Below are positions 11,953 to 23,809 of a DNA stretch of 64,000 bases, in pieces. The stretch covers positions 1,054,001-1,118,000 of the forward strand of contig OY745768.1 in NCBI GenBank assembly GCA_963556305.1, written 5' to 3'. The position numbers were made by a program, and so were the translations under genes. Source of the DNA: Platismatia glauca. Its lineage: Eukaryota > Ascomycota > Lecanoromycetes > Lecanorales > Parmeliaceae. A model generated the notes under the pieces. It searched no databases. It saw only the letters and a program-made list of their open reading frames with translations, and was not told where the DNA came from. Every line of letters starts with the position of its first letter. Within the stretch, counting starts at the first letter, position 1.

Positions 11953-12331
11953 ATGACCTCCCAACTCGACAACCCCTCCCAATGGGCCACCGGCAACGAC
12001 GCCCCCACCGAGAAGCAAAAAGCCTTCCTCTCCACCCTCGCAGCCGACAAAGACGCCCAGGTCGATCCCGCCCGCATGAACAAATCCGAGGCCTCCTCGA
12101 AGATCGACGAGCTCAAGAACGCCGAGAGCACGAACCCGGGCGCCGCGGCCGGAGAGCCGATCCAGCACCCGGACAGCTGGACGACGGGGGGGGGATCGGG
12201 CTACGGGGAAGCAGACGGGGTATATTGCGGCTATGGCGCGAGAGGCGGGCGAGAAGGTGGAGACGGGTGGCATGGGGAAGACTGAGGCGTCGAAGAAGAT
12301 TGGGGATTTGAAGGAGAAGACGGGGATGTGA
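11953..12331 (+). CDS. Tandem DUF3072-domain protein with apparent 1-nt frameshift
   Basis: The frame from ATG 11953 gives one complete DUF3072-like unit: WATGNDAPTEKQKAFLSTLA, then MNKSEASSKIDELKN. A second unit begins at HPDSWTTG but runs into a G homopolymer at 12186-12194, after which the frame reads Gly-rich residues to a TGA at 12283-12285. In the +1 frame from about 12200 the second unit continues as ATGKQTGYIAAMAREAGEK and MGKTEASKKIGDLKEKTGM, ending at TGA 12329-12331. So the gene very likely encoded two tandem copies, and the homopolymer carries one extra G, either a sequencing error or a real mutation. DUF3072 is a short helical domain of unknown role known mainly from bacteria. 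The 5' leader boundary is uncertain. Confidence 0.7.
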
Positions 12332-13555
12332 GGGAGGGGTGGTGGTGGGTGAGGGGGAGGGCAGGACTCCACGTACGGGGGGTTGGTATATGCATGGGGT
12401 TGAGTATGGCTAAATGCCCAGCTGTTGCATTAAGAGCGCCGCATCGCTAACACTGGCTGCTCGTCTTGACGGACTATCTTAAGAAATAGGCAATGTCTCC
12501 CGGTATGGAGTCGAGTGGACCTTGCTCACTACACACTCCACGATTTAAAAGAAATCCATTGACCTCCAGTCCTCCACGGCCCCAGATTACATTGCCTTCC
12601 CGATCAAAAGTGCTTGATCTCGGATTTTTCTCACTCTCCTTTATCTGTGTTAAAAGACGCTGAAGATGACGCTAAATGAGATATTTCTAGACCCAGTACC
12701 TCAGGTGTACATCATCTGCCATGATCGTGAGACTCGACTCGACGATGACCCCTATCGGATGTGGTACCACTAAGCTGCAAAGGTCTGTAGTCCCGATTCT
12801 GCGGTACTCGTATGTCTCTACAGAAACATCACAAGCACTGGAACGACCACGGGAGCCAACAACTCTTCTGCTTTCCACCAATGTGGATCGGGCCCTCGTG
12901 AGTAGAATATGGCATGGCCGCATCGGATGGCTGGAGCCAAGGCGGGCGCGGGCGGGTGCGTCATCTCTGCGAGCTCGGCCGGAAGTAAATGCCTCGCGCC
13001 AAGCGTCTGAGACCAGGTGAGTATTGGTGGCTGGTGTGAGCGGGTGTTGCGTAAAGGTCGGCAACGAACGGTGTGGCGTTGTCGAGCAGGAAATACAGAA
13101 CGGTGAGGATTGGTTCCGTTCGTTGTCTCTGAGGCGGCGGGATGGTGTCAACAGTCCAGTCCGCTGCGTCACTTTCAGCCCATGTACCCATCCGGTTGCT
13201 TGTTTTATGCGTAGCGCGATTGGGTTGATGGAAATGGGTCGGTGCCAGATATTTTGATAGCTTGAAGCGATGGATACCCTCAGAGCAACCATCAAGCACA
13301 TATTCCCTCAACGCATCCACATGGCACTATGATCTCCTGACCATGGGCCCTTCCAAGAGTTTCGTTAATGCCGAGCAATAGTGCGCGATCGTCCTAGGTA
13401 CTCTATCGCCACCGCGTATACAGAGAGGGGCATGTTTCTTCCGACACGCGAGATTGTGATGCTAGGCTGGGCTGGACGTACGATATAGCCCAACATGTTG
13501 CTGCTACTCCTTCTGTCAGACATGATCACATATTGATCTTTGACCGTGTAGCAAG
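12332..13555. other. Intergenic stretch, no gene supported
   Basis: Minus-strand frames at 12687-13301 and 12961-13320 are open but have no recognisable domain and mutually overlap a plus-strand frame. I see no conserved motif, tRNA or repeat. Confidence 0.35.
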
Positions 13556-14574
13556 ATGATCTCTTACCAGGTATTTGCCTTGGGTATCCCCCTCATATCG
13601 GCATCGATCCTTGGCCGCGTACGCGTACCGTCGAGCGAATCGCCCTCGTCACTGACTTTAGCGAGCAATCCCATCTGGTCGTCGGATTCGACAAATGCGT
13701 CCGTTCGGCTATCTACTCCCGTCCCTACCTATGTTTGCAAAGGTGGATACTACGGCACCGGCCAGCATGCAGACAGCTGCGATGAAGCACTGCGCAGCAT
13801 GGCCATTGTCCCCGGCCGTCCGACGCAGCCATTTACCTGGGGCCAGCGCGACACAGGTCAATATAGTATTCCTCTGCCTCAGAGATGGGTAAGCTGTCAG
13901 TGCTCCCCGGGCAAATGCGATGATACCTCCGCATCGCTGACCGAATCTATCGCCAAGCGGACGGGATCTGTTATATCGAGATGGAACTCGTAAACGGGCA
14001 CCATTCCGCTCTCGCGAGCCAGTCGCAGGTCGTAGCCGGCGCCCAGGCTGTCGTGGACGGGTGCATACGCGGTAAGGCGCACCCCACGGGCGGGGAAGCA
14101 GAGCATATCAGTGAGTGCTTCGTAGCATGTTGCCTTGGCGAGCGCTGAGTATTGCTGCGAGATGACGACAACAGTCTGTCGGTGGGTGTCGTAGAGACCA
14201 GTTTCAGCTTCACACAATGCTACGGGACCATGCCGCCGCTCGCAGAGGCTTCGTGCCGACATCTGTTGAATCGCATGGATACGGTGGAAAGCTTTTTATT
14301 GTTTGGGCCCCGTGACGACCCCGGTGTGGACGTGGTGCTGCCCCAGTCACTGGTATCCCGTGAGCACCAAGCCTATCACGTTGGAGGAAACATGCGGATG
14401 CAACTGATTACAATCTTAGAGGACCGACGCTGTGCTTTGAACATTATAGCGCCCCGTGGAACAGAGCATTCATCTTGGTGGACGATCTGGGGAGGTACGT
14501 ACATTGCGGAGGACTCTAACTTACAATCGAGTACCCCTCTTGACAACCATAAGATTCCTCTGAAGGAGAGTTGA
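13556..14574 (+). CDS. Putative secreted protein with internally duplicated Cys-containing domain
   Basis: My model joins 13556-13895, 13958-14110 and 14150-14574, giving 305 residues. The first intron (62 nt, GCTGAC branch) turns the frame into RWVSSDGICYIEMELVNG; the second is only 39 nt but removes an in-frame stop and restores an open frame. The N-terminus (MISYQVFALGIPLISASILG) looks like a signal peptide. Two halves share a pattern: SC-x3-L-x2-M, then (W/F)G-x-RD, then LPQ-x2-VS. They are SCDEALRSM / FTWGQRDTG / LPQRWVSS and SCRHLLNRM / LFGPRDDPG / LPQSLVSR. The 3' end is uncertain, because a GTACGT donor near 14495 could begin another intron. I recognise a general pattern of uncharacterised ascomycete secreted proteins but no function. 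Confidence 0.55.
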
Positions 14575-15538
14575 AGAATTGTACCTTCATGAGCCTTTGG
14601 ATCTGCGTCCTGCTTCATCGCCCTCTAGACTTGGGGGACGAAACGCTGACTCTTGGAACTTTCCGCAGCTGGGGTAGAGATCGCGGGCGTGTGTGTAAGG
14701 CAAGGCAAGGCGGGTATGCTGAATGAGATTGGTAAGAGCGAATCTGGAAGAGGGGAGCTTGCTTTGGATCCGTACTCATCCGTTCGATAGGTGATGGGAG
14801 TCATCTCATCGTGGATATCTCTACCCTTTCGCCGGCTGGTGTGAATGTATCTTAACTTTCCGGTCCGATGTAGGAGACAAGCAGACTTCAAGGCAACAAC
14901 AAGCTCCTACGCATCCAAAGGACTGAGGTTATTGCTATGTGTTTTTTAGGATTTCAGTATGTCGTAGAGAGCGGCGGGGCAAGGTGTGAGAAGTTAGAGC
15001 TTGAGGTTTTGATGAGAGACCTCTTGCCTACCGAGGGCATCTTCAATTGTGACTCGACCGATCTGCTTTCAGGCCACGCGTGAAATAGGGCACCAGCTCG
15101 TCTTGGCAAGGGACGAACCATGTGCCGTGCTTTTGTTCGTGGAAACCTCCATAAAGTAAAGTACCGTTGTTACTCCAGCTCAATGATTCTGATCGATTGA
15201 GAATGGTGCGCTTGTATGCTGTAGTCGATCGTCAAGGTTCGTCTAGTCCCAGGACAGGACCGCTTGCTCAAATCACGCCAGCTTCCTCCAGTACCTAGCA
15301 ATCCACACGCGTACCTGCATGATGGAGTGGCAACTCGTTCTCACATTCCGGAGCTGGGAGGTGTTGCTCAAGGCCGAGAAGGATTAATGCTGCATGATTT
15401 CCGTCGATCGATAACATTGCTGTTGCCGTTCAAATCAGTAGCAGCAGTCCATCTTGATGGCCTGATCCTTCAAGCTCTTCTCTCATTCTGGCAGCGCCGA
15501 CGTGCATTGCAAGTTTGTCTGGCCACCACCCTTGATGA
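14575..15538. other. Intergenic stretch, possibly including upstream part of a decayed gene
   Basis: No complete gene could be supported. A plus-strand frame from 15264 overlaps the neighbouring relic in another frame and shows no domain. The relic's original 5' exons, if any, should lie here but were not found. Confidence 0.3.
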
Positions 15539-16126
15539 TCCAGCAATTCAGTACGGGTTTCAGCTAGTGTCGAGTGCCCCCGGCACCATGAACTTCTTCT
15601 GGATCAGATTGAGAATGTGCCCCGAGACCGCCTCATCAAGTCCAAGGAGGATCTCGATCGATATGATAGGACGCATATGGAACGTAGCCTTGAATTTTCT
15701 GGACCGTGTCTCACAGGCCGTGCATGCCTGGCTCGCAGCCACAGAGGATGCCGTCAGTACCATCTTCAGACTCCCGACCGCCTCTCCAGCCCCGCCTAGA
15801 TGATAGTTGATCGAATCGATGAAGCAGAGGCATATACGGGAGTATCTCAGACCTCTGTTGAATACGCCGAAGCTCACGCCGCTGGAGAGTCGGGACGGTG
15901 CAGCTAGTTGTTTCTGCTCATGTCTCGGAACCAAGGTCTTGGTCTTGGTTGCGAGGACCTCATTCAAATCGTACGACAAATGCCGCGATCCGGCTCTGGC
16001 ATATGGTTACGAGAGGAACTCGGATGTCGCTTCCGGTTAACGAGAAGTGAGACTGATGGGTTGAGGCGCAGGAGCAAGCGTGTCAAGACCTGGTTAGGTG
16101 TCACTATCTCGCAAAAAGGACTGTGA
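15539..16126 (+). pseudogene. Coding relic with two in-frame TAG stops
   Basis: One reading frame stays protein-like for about 195 codons but is cut by TAG at 15797-15799 and 15905-15907. Segments include LLDQIENVPRDRLIKSKEDL before the first stop, MIVDRIDEAEAYTGVSQTSV between them and DLIQIVRQMPRSGSGIWLRE after the second; the frame finally ends at TGA near 16124. Both stops could derive from CAG by a C-to-T change. That fits ordinary decay or a light footprint of repeat-induced point mutation. Introns covering the stops are a possible alternative, but no good GT-AG pair removes both. The family is not recognised. Confidence 0.4.
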
Positions 16127-16196
16127 GTGGTGTTCCTTGGTATGGGCTCGATTAGGTCCACTCTGGGTTCGTTCACCAAAGTTCACTCCACGACGC

Positions 16197-19100
16197 TTAC
16201 TCTGGGTCGGAGTGGACTGCCTTCATACGCCGTGGGAGACCCGCAAACGCAAAGAAAACATCTTCTCCCTTGAAAGCGACTACGCTGCAAAGTAGGACTA
16301 TACCAACGGTTACAGGTACCGCGATGACCCAGAAATGTCTCGGAGTGCTATCTGAATTTGATATGCCATTCAAATTCATGCCGAAGTAGCCCGCCACGAA
16401 AGTCAATGGAAGGAATATAATAGTCACCCTAGGATATCGGAGTCAGCATTGCGTGTTCAAGCGGAAATCTCGGGACTTGAGCAATGTTCAAAAAGTGAAC
16501 GCTTCCTTTGCATATCTTCCAAGTCTCAGATTTTGGGTAAAAAGAGGAGACTTCGGTCTGGAATACACATACATGGTGAAGATGAAAATAGCTTTACTAT
16601 TATCATCTTGGAGTGTTTCAACAAGCTGGACGTTCTGATGTGCAAGACTTTTAGCCCGATCTCGGAGCTCAGAGCAATTCCGTCGCTTTTCTTGAATGGT
16701 GAGTAGGATCGTATCGATGCCTTCGCTTTCGTATCTGTATCTTAAACTACGAGCAATGCTAGGAGTTTTGAATGTCGCCGGGTTGAGCGCCTGTTTGAGA
16801 CCCAGCAGGACGTCGGCTTGCTGTTTGAGCACTTCATTTACTATACTTACTTCCTCCTCAAACGCGTTGATTTTATGCAGGAGGCGTCTGCTGGCTTCGT
16901 GATCCACTTTCATTGCCTACACCACCACTGTCTTATTATATGCTTTTTCTTTGGTACAGGAGAATTCTTACCAAATGTTCCAAACATTCTTCGTACAGGT
17001 TTATGACATCGATAGATCCCGTAAAGAAGACACCAGACGTAAGTCTATCAAATAAGGCGATTGCGATAGCTTCCGGTGTAACAACAGGCCCAATGCTATT
17101 ATTGTTAGCGGTCCCATTCGCTTCTCGAACCAATTGATCTCTAGCCGTTTCTAGCAAATCGCACGCCTCCTTGCCGTACTTTAGGATCAATGACTCCGGT
17201 CCCATGATGCCACCTGTTTCATACTCATGACTACGGAGACATCGTAGTGTCTCAACCAGCATGTGAAATACTTCACCAAGTGCATCGACCATCACAGCGA
17301 GGAGGATCGCGCCCTGAGAAATCGCATCTTTCTGTTGGACCTCTTTCGTTATGGGGTCTTCTTCATAATTGATGCAGTGAACACCCTGGTGAAGGCGCTT
17401 TGCGTTCGAGACTATCTGAGACAAAGTCGCTAAGTATGTTGTGAAATATGACTTTGGGAATGAGGGGGCCAATATCTCCTTTGCGGCATATTTTCAGCAA
17501 GCGTGGGACGGGAGGGCACCTTGAACGTACTCTGATGATCTCATAGACAGCACCCCAGTAAAGTCCAACCGGATCGGAATCAGCTTTATTCGGTTCAGGG
17601 AGGAAAAGAGCAATGATCATCTCGAATTGCTTAAATACTTCCGATGCAAACAAGTGAGAATCGTTGGACCCTGATTTCTCTGGCGAAAGGCCGGCAAGAT
17701 GGTTCCGAATCGTATCTGAATTTTGTGCAACTATCTGGATGCGTCTTTTTGCCCCAATACGCTGCGCAGTCGCAAGTTTGGGTAGCATAGCGCGCTCTTG
17801 CATACTCATAACGTTTCCAGTTGGGAGAGCTATGAAGATAGCTCTGAGGAACTTGTCCACTCGATCGCTAAGCGAATGTTCATCGGGCTCTCCAAATTCG
17901 TCTAATACTGGCCATGCTAGGAAGGGTGTGACTATTCCTAGCGACGCTAGAGTCTCTGGCGGATTGACCGTAGAATCTGTAGATACAAAGCTATCCGCCG
18001 GGTGCTCTCTTTCTTGAGTAGACTGTTCAGGGATGTCTTTCTTCATCCAAAGATCTAACGTTTCGGAAAAACGAGACTCTTGAAGCACTGAAGCCCAATT
18101 TTGAATAGTAATTGTTTCCTCGTCGATCTTGATTGGGTAATCCATTGGTCTTGGCTTTTCGTCGCCTTCTTTTATGTACTCCAAAATTTGCTGTTGTTTA
18201 TTCATCAGTCCCTGCCACGATCAGCTGCGCTCCGCAACGGGAATCTTGGAGAGGTGGCCTAACAAAGAACGAATTGCACTGATCAACAGGATAGATTAGA
18301 TCCTCAAGCTTATCTTTGTACGTAAATAGTATCCGTACGAGGGATAGTTTGCTTGCATCTGATGGCGCTCTGTCTCCCGTAATCTTAATAGCTGAACCTC
18401 GGAGAGCCTTATCACTGACAGGTCCACATGTGATCATTGTGTCTTGAAGGGGTTAGAAATTTTCTTTGGGATCCTTGAATCTCTGCTTACCTAGGCCCAC
18501 AATCAGGCCCCACAACTGAGGAACATAAACCACCTCTTCTATTACTTCGTTTGAGAGCTTATTCTTCTCTTGCTCGGATGCCTCGATACTGGATTTTATA
18601 ATGTGACTTTTCAGCAACTTGATACACTGGTAACTGTCTCGATTGGTTGTCTTATTCAAACGATAATGGGACTGCAGTAGGGTGCGAGGTGGATGATCCT
18701 GACTTGCTTTCGGGGAATGCCTTCTCATTCTGGCGTCTGCCAAGGCGAAGTAAGGGAAATTGAAAAAGATGCAAGTCTTATTGACAGTGTACTTGGAAGT
18801 ATCCTGGTTGTCATAACGAGAAGTGATGGGCGCCAGGTAGTTGCCACCCACGAATGGATGCTCAGCCAGAGTTCGAACTCTCATTAAGAGCCTGCGGGTC
18901 AGCCCAATCTCCCCCTCGGAGAGTCCTCGGAATCGGCACTTGTTCACGCAGTCCTTTGTAGTATCAGCAAAATGATCTGTAAAGTCACTGCATACTGGAC
19001 CCCTTGGTACCCACCTCTAGCTTGTCAAGCCTCATTACCTCATGCTTCGAATGCCTAGTTATTTTTTTAGGCTGAAAAGTTGATACAGATGTATAGTATT

Positions 19101-19700
19101 ATCTTACCGCCAGAGTACTCGCCTCTGTAGATCAGCGTCTTGGGCGCCGATGACAGGAGCGGCGACGTTCAGCACAAACTCTCTTTTCGCTTCCTTGTGG
19201 GCCAGCGTCCAGCCAAGCTTGATATGTTTAATATCAGCATCGGCGCGAGCTTCACTCACGTTCCCTTCAGATGGTACTCCCATACTACGAGACCCGGCTT
19301 GGTTTGGAGGTTTGGGGCCATCAGTAGCTATTAGCGCTCCATTATTCGTGCCCTTCTCCAAATCTGGGACCCTTGCCCTTCGGCTTCCGGCGGGTTTCCA
19401 TCCTATTTTATAGATGGCCTCATCGTTTTGAATTTCGGGGCTCTCAACCAGGGTGAGATCTTGAAAAGCATCTTGAGTCGCAGCCGTAGCAGTGATTCCC
19501 GATCTTGGACTTGGTTTAGGGGCTGGAGGACGCGAGCTCAGCTCTGTGTTCATTCTCTGAGGCGACCTTCCGACATTTTTATAATCGTAGCCATCCGCTC
19601 GGCTGGGTCTGGTATGTCTGGTATCCAGGCGCAACCCATTGTGAGAGCCAGGGCTGAGATGACGACGTGACACTTGCGGATTCAGAAGATGATCCGCCAT
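16197..19700 (-). CDS. CorA-like Mg2+ transporter family protein (large fungal form)
   Basis: Seven exons, in order: 19108-19700, 18491-19014, 18264-18442, 17531-18211, 16972-17478, 16573-16916, 16197-16428. All junctions keep frame and total 1019 residues. The N-terminal 200 residues are low-complexity. Then come CVNKCRFRG and RTLAEHPFVGGNYL, then KTCIFFNFPYFALADARMRR, ITCGPVSD and a long cytosolic helical region ending VQLVETLQDDNSKAIFIFTM. The last exon supplies VTIIFLPLTFVAGYFGMN, the CorA signature with GMN at about 959-961, and a second membrane segment (HFWVIAVPVTVGIVLLCSVV). Canonical CorA proteins are pentameric divalent-cation channels. These long fungal members are uncharacterised, so transport is inferred only from the fold. 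ATG 19700 is the first in-frame ATG; the exon 1/2 junction is the least certain. Confidence 0.85.
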
Positions 19701-21842
19701 GTTATTTGCGATACAATGCGGTAATTCGTCTTCGAGTAAGAGTATATAGAATGACGCAAAGGAAAAGTCCACCTTCTGCTCGCTGCCAGACAATGCTCTG
19801 GAAAGAACCGCATGTAGTTGCGTGGCTAGACATGATCACGAACGCGAGCATCGTCCAGCCTTGCGACGTTTTCTGTTTCTTCCCCCACAGTCATCATCCA
19901 TCTCGAAGTAGCCTAGCTAGAGGCTGAGAAGCTCCGCAAAGAGCAACGGCAGGCGAAGCCGAGACTACGAGCTTCGCAAAAAGCAGCGCTTGTCCACAAA
20001 TGGTATAAAACGATGTACAGCAGAATTGCGGTGCGTTATGGGTGAGCGCGGAGTGGGGGTCAGTGAGATACAGACTATGTAGTAAAGGCGGAAAAAGCAG
20101 TGTGCAAATTTTGAACTTGGTAGGCTCGGCAGGCGCAGTCGTCAGTTCATCACCCGTAGGGATGTAGAAAAACCGGTCATAAGGTAGGCCTCAATTTGCG
20201 AAGAGAACTGAGAGGTGAAAACAACATGAACGAATAGCGTCACACCTGGTAATTGATAATTTGGACTGCGAGTGCCAGAACAAGACTGTCATCAGGAATG
20301 GGAGTCAGAACGAGAGATACTCTATGAGGGAAATAATCGCTTCGCAGATTGATCTATTCGAGCCTCTGCTCACTATCTCAATTGACTCCTTTCCGACTAA
20401 ATGCAATGGTCGGCTCAATATTGAAGACTAACTTTCATTCGTTGGCAAGATCAGGGTTCTGCTTTCCTAGCCTTACATTCAGGTCCTAAGCGCTTCTGGC
20501 CCAATCCTTCCTCTCAAACGTTCCGGACCAATACTACTCTTGCAAGTGCGGGACGGGACATCTCCGAACCCATCATTGCAGACTTCGCCTTAGGCGTATG
20601 GCACCCAGCCAGCGTGCAAACCGTCGGTCTTCTCACCCAGATGCTGCCGTCTCATCAGCTCCTTTGGCTTATCTCCGCTCTCGAGCTTGCGATCCACGAG
20701 CTTTCTGGTCACCTTCATGCCTTTGCACTTCTTCACAAGACATCGTAGCGCTGTGCTGCCTTGTCCAGGAATCGTTCGAAATCAGCATCTGGGCAATGGC
20801 CGACATACACTCCGCGCGTAGATGATGTCGTTGAAGTTCTTCCAAAGCACGAAACCAGCATGTCTCGGTGAGATCTCCTGCTGTGGCTGGCCATTAAAAG
20901 CATGACAAGTCAATGCTCCGATCAGCCAAGGATCCTGAGGTCTTTCACGAATTGGCCAGTAGAAGAATCCGGGATGTGTGAGTTCATAGGCTCACTGGTC
21001 TTAAGATGAAAGGAAAACTAAAAGGGCGCAGGTCAAGGATATTGTTTTTTTACGAAGGCTACAGGGTGTCCATGCTTCCGGCATTTTCGACCAGACTTTC
21101 GACTAAGGCATAAGTACTATGGAACGTGTTCCGTTGGGGAAATGACTGACGCCAGAATTTCTACGCTCTTCCTAATGTTCCTCTCATATTTGACTTGGCA
21201 TTCGCGGGGGCAGTAGAAAACAGTGTGACATTTGACTTTAAGCTCAAGTGCGTCAGGACTCAGGAGGACCTACGTCAGTCCTGTCGAAACAAAGATTGGC
21301 ACAATCTTCTCTTGATACAGTCGTACTAACGGACGCCATGGTATTGATAGGTAGGTGTGTGGCGAGATATTGGAATGGGCTCATAGTATATTTGTACCAT
21401 GGCGATCTTTTTGTGCGGTACTGTGCAGTGATGGGTCTGAGACGAGGGAGGTAGAATTGATGCAGTTGCGGAGCAGGTGCCAGGGAGAAGGAACAGTATG
21501 GGAAAGCTGGAAGCATGGTGGGGTGGCGGCGGAGAAGCTTGAAGATCAAAATGAAATCTCACAGTCTCCATTTTGACAGCTTCGTTGGAGAAAAAGTACG
21601 AGGATTATTATGTAGGAGCACGCGTTCTTACAGAAGGCCGAGCAGGCCAAAAGAAGGACTAATACAGGACTCCAGACGACTGCGATCTGCGGTGCCACTG
21701 AGAAGATCGAGTCCTCATACTTGAATCAAGGATCATTAGTTGCAAAATATGATAGTTAGTCTGACAATGCTTCGGTCGAAAACACTATGCTAGTACCGGC
21801 ACCTGATTCAAGACTAAAGGAAAATATACACATCGCCGGCTC
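19701..21842. other. Long intergenic stretch, no gene supported
   Basis: No open frame here has a recognisable motif or splice pattern. The upstream region of the CorA-like gene lies at its left end and the 3' side of the oxidoreductase gene at its right end. Confidence 0.4.
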
Positions 21843-22679
21843 TCATTCGCTTTTGCCTTTACCTGCAGTGCCAGCGTCAATAACACCAACCCTATGTCCC
21901 ACGAATCTCGTATCCTCTTTCTCCAAATCTGTTGCAATGAAATCCGCACAGTCCTCCAAGATTGTGCCATACTTAGATGCATTGCCAACAACACTGAGGA
22001 ACGGGCCCAAATATGGAATGTTGTGGAAATATGAATTCTGAAAACCAGGTGGCACATCAGCCGATGCGTTCAATGGGTTGCCGCGAGGTGAGTCAAGAAG
22101 GGTCACAGTCTTGCTGGCAGGTGTCATCTGGCTAGGACAGAACATCGACCATTGAAGATTCTTTCGCGGCAATTGGGATAGGTAGACGTATGTGAGATTG
22201 TGTTCCGTGAAGAGTGGGAAACTAGACGGAGATCAGCTTACGTACAGGAGACAGAGAGGAGAGGCTCACTATTTCATCAATTGAGTGCCTTCCATCCCAG
22301 GAAAGTCCAAAATCGACATGCCACCCAAGAACCAAGCTCTGATCGGGCGATTGAGCGCCTTGCTGGCATCGACAGCCCCAGTAGCTACCGCTTGTATGAT
22401 TTCTTGCATTTGAGGCTCTGACCATGGCAGAACCGCCGATAAGCCAGCGCTGTTGATGAGAGTATCACACTCATGTTCAATCAGAGCGTCCCTTATGCTA
22501 TTTGAGTCTGTCGCGTCACCCTTCACAACAGTGACCTGGGACAGAATGGTCGAAGGTATCACTTCACCGAGTTTCTGTTCATTGCGGACATAGACGACGA
22601 CTCTCTGCTTGTGAGCGAGGAGGGCAGGGAGTAGGCGCGACCCGAGTTTTCCGGTGGCTCCGAGCACGAGGACTGGCAT
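21843..22679 (-). CDS. NAD(P)-binding (atypical SDR / NmrA-like) oxidoreductase
   Basis: Two exons, 22270-22679 and 21843-22221, with a 48-nt GTGAGC...CTAG intron, encode 262 residues. The protein begins directly with the dinucleotide-binding strand and loop MPVLVLGATGKLGSRLLPAL (GATGxxG, typical of the NmrA/atypical-SDR clade). Further features are VTVVKGDATDSNSIRDAL, the NSAG segment after the fourth strand, and an acidic C-terminal half reading DCADFIATDLEK. There is no canonical YxxxK catalytic pair that I can identify, so it may be a redox sensor or a ketone/isoflavone-reductase-like enzyme. ATG 22679 is chosen because upstream in-frame codons lack an ATG. It is divergent from the MOZART1 gene 606 bp away. 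Confidence 0.82.
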
Positions 22680-23113
22680 GTTGAGAGCACTGTTACCATT
22701 ATGAAAGAGGATTGAAGCCCAAATGCCAGAGTGGCTTATTAGCAAGAACTTAGTGAAAGACGGGGGCTCGTGGTGCGGAAGCTGGAGCCTGTTTTTGCGG
22801 ACAGCCCTGTTACTCTATGGTAGCTTTAGACAGGAGCTAACCCGATCGGACGAGACCCTGGATGGTAGATACCTAGCTCGCCAAGCCAAAAATGAAGTTC
22901 AATGAGGGCCCGCGAAAATCAGACCAACCTAATATTTACCATCGGTAATAACTTTACAACGAGGCGATTGGATGTAAAATGTTCTACTCCAAAGTTGATC
23001 TACTTGATTTTCTCTATAACTTTGTCACCAAGAGTTATTGGATACCTTATATACTTATTCATTTATTCTGCCCTCAGTTCTGTCCTCATTGAACTTTATT
23101 TTTGGCTTGGCGA

Positions 23114-23185
23114 GCCTAGGTAGGTACCTTACTAAGGTGTAAGTTACGGTAAGGTATCTAAAATACTTTACCTTAAGTCTAGGCG
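23114..23185. repeat. GGTA/TACC-rich palindromic intergenic motif cluster
   Basis: Within the divergent interval 22680-23285 the words CCTAGGTAGGTACCTTA, GGTAAGGTA and TTTACCTTAAG recur in both orientations. Similar clusters are at 25600-25660 (including a perfect 16-bp palindrome at 25639-25654) and 51121-51172. The function is unknown. Confidence 0.6.
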
Positions 23186-23285
23186 CGCGCTGGAGCGCCA
23201 AGAATTCGATGTGATCGAATGCTTGACCTACTTGTACAGTACATCTCTCCAGACTCCACACGCACCTGAGCCATTCCCAAGCAGA

Positions 23286-23623
23286 ATGCCGAGCGTCGAA
23301 CTAGCATCCAAGCGCCAAGCTGCGCGAGACGTAATCGACATCCTTTCGGAAATCTCCCTACTGCTTGTATGCCCTCCGCCCTCGGCCCCTAGTCGCGTGA
23401 GCTGATACCGTGGTCCACAGAACACGGATCTGGACCGCAGCACGCTGTCTCTCTGTGTATCATTGATCGAGAACGGCGTCAACCCTGAGGCACTGGCGGT
23501 GAGTGGTCGGCTGTTGGGAAATTCTATGTCTTTCGCTGAGCAGAGTGTGTACAGACCGTGATTCGTGAATTGAGGAAAGAGGGCGCAAAGGTCCAGCAGC
23601 AAGGGAGCGTGGGGTCTGGATAG
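23286..23623 (+). CDS. mzt1: Mitotic-spindle organizing protein 1 (MOZART1/Mzt1)
   Basis: Three tiny exons, 23286-23366, 23421-23498 and 23555-23623, separated by 54- and 56-nt phase-0 introns, give 75 residues, the normal size. The sequence follows the family: AARDVIDILSEISLLL, then NTDLDRSTLSLCVSLIENGV, then ALATVIRELRKE. Mzt1 binds the N-terminus of gamma-tubulin complex proteins and is needed to recruit and activate gamma-tubulin complexes at spindle pole bodies. The gene is easily missed because each exon is under 30 codons. It converges on the cue5 gene, whose stop is 186 bp away. Confidence 0.95.
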
Positions 23624-23809
23624 CGGTCGATGTTGCATGTTGAGTGAAATTATGAGAGACCGCGTAGGAAGATACCCGGCAATGGCGTTTCGTTTATGAT
23701 AAGAGTTCAACGGCATGATATAACTGTGCTCTTCACAGTGTGCAAAATGCGTCATGCCTATCTACAGAATCTGTGCCCAAACATCAATATCACATTACGG
23801 CTTGCCCAC

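Noticed and set aside
12687..13301. 204-codon minus-strand open frame
   Set aside because: No recognisable features and overlaps other frames of similar length.
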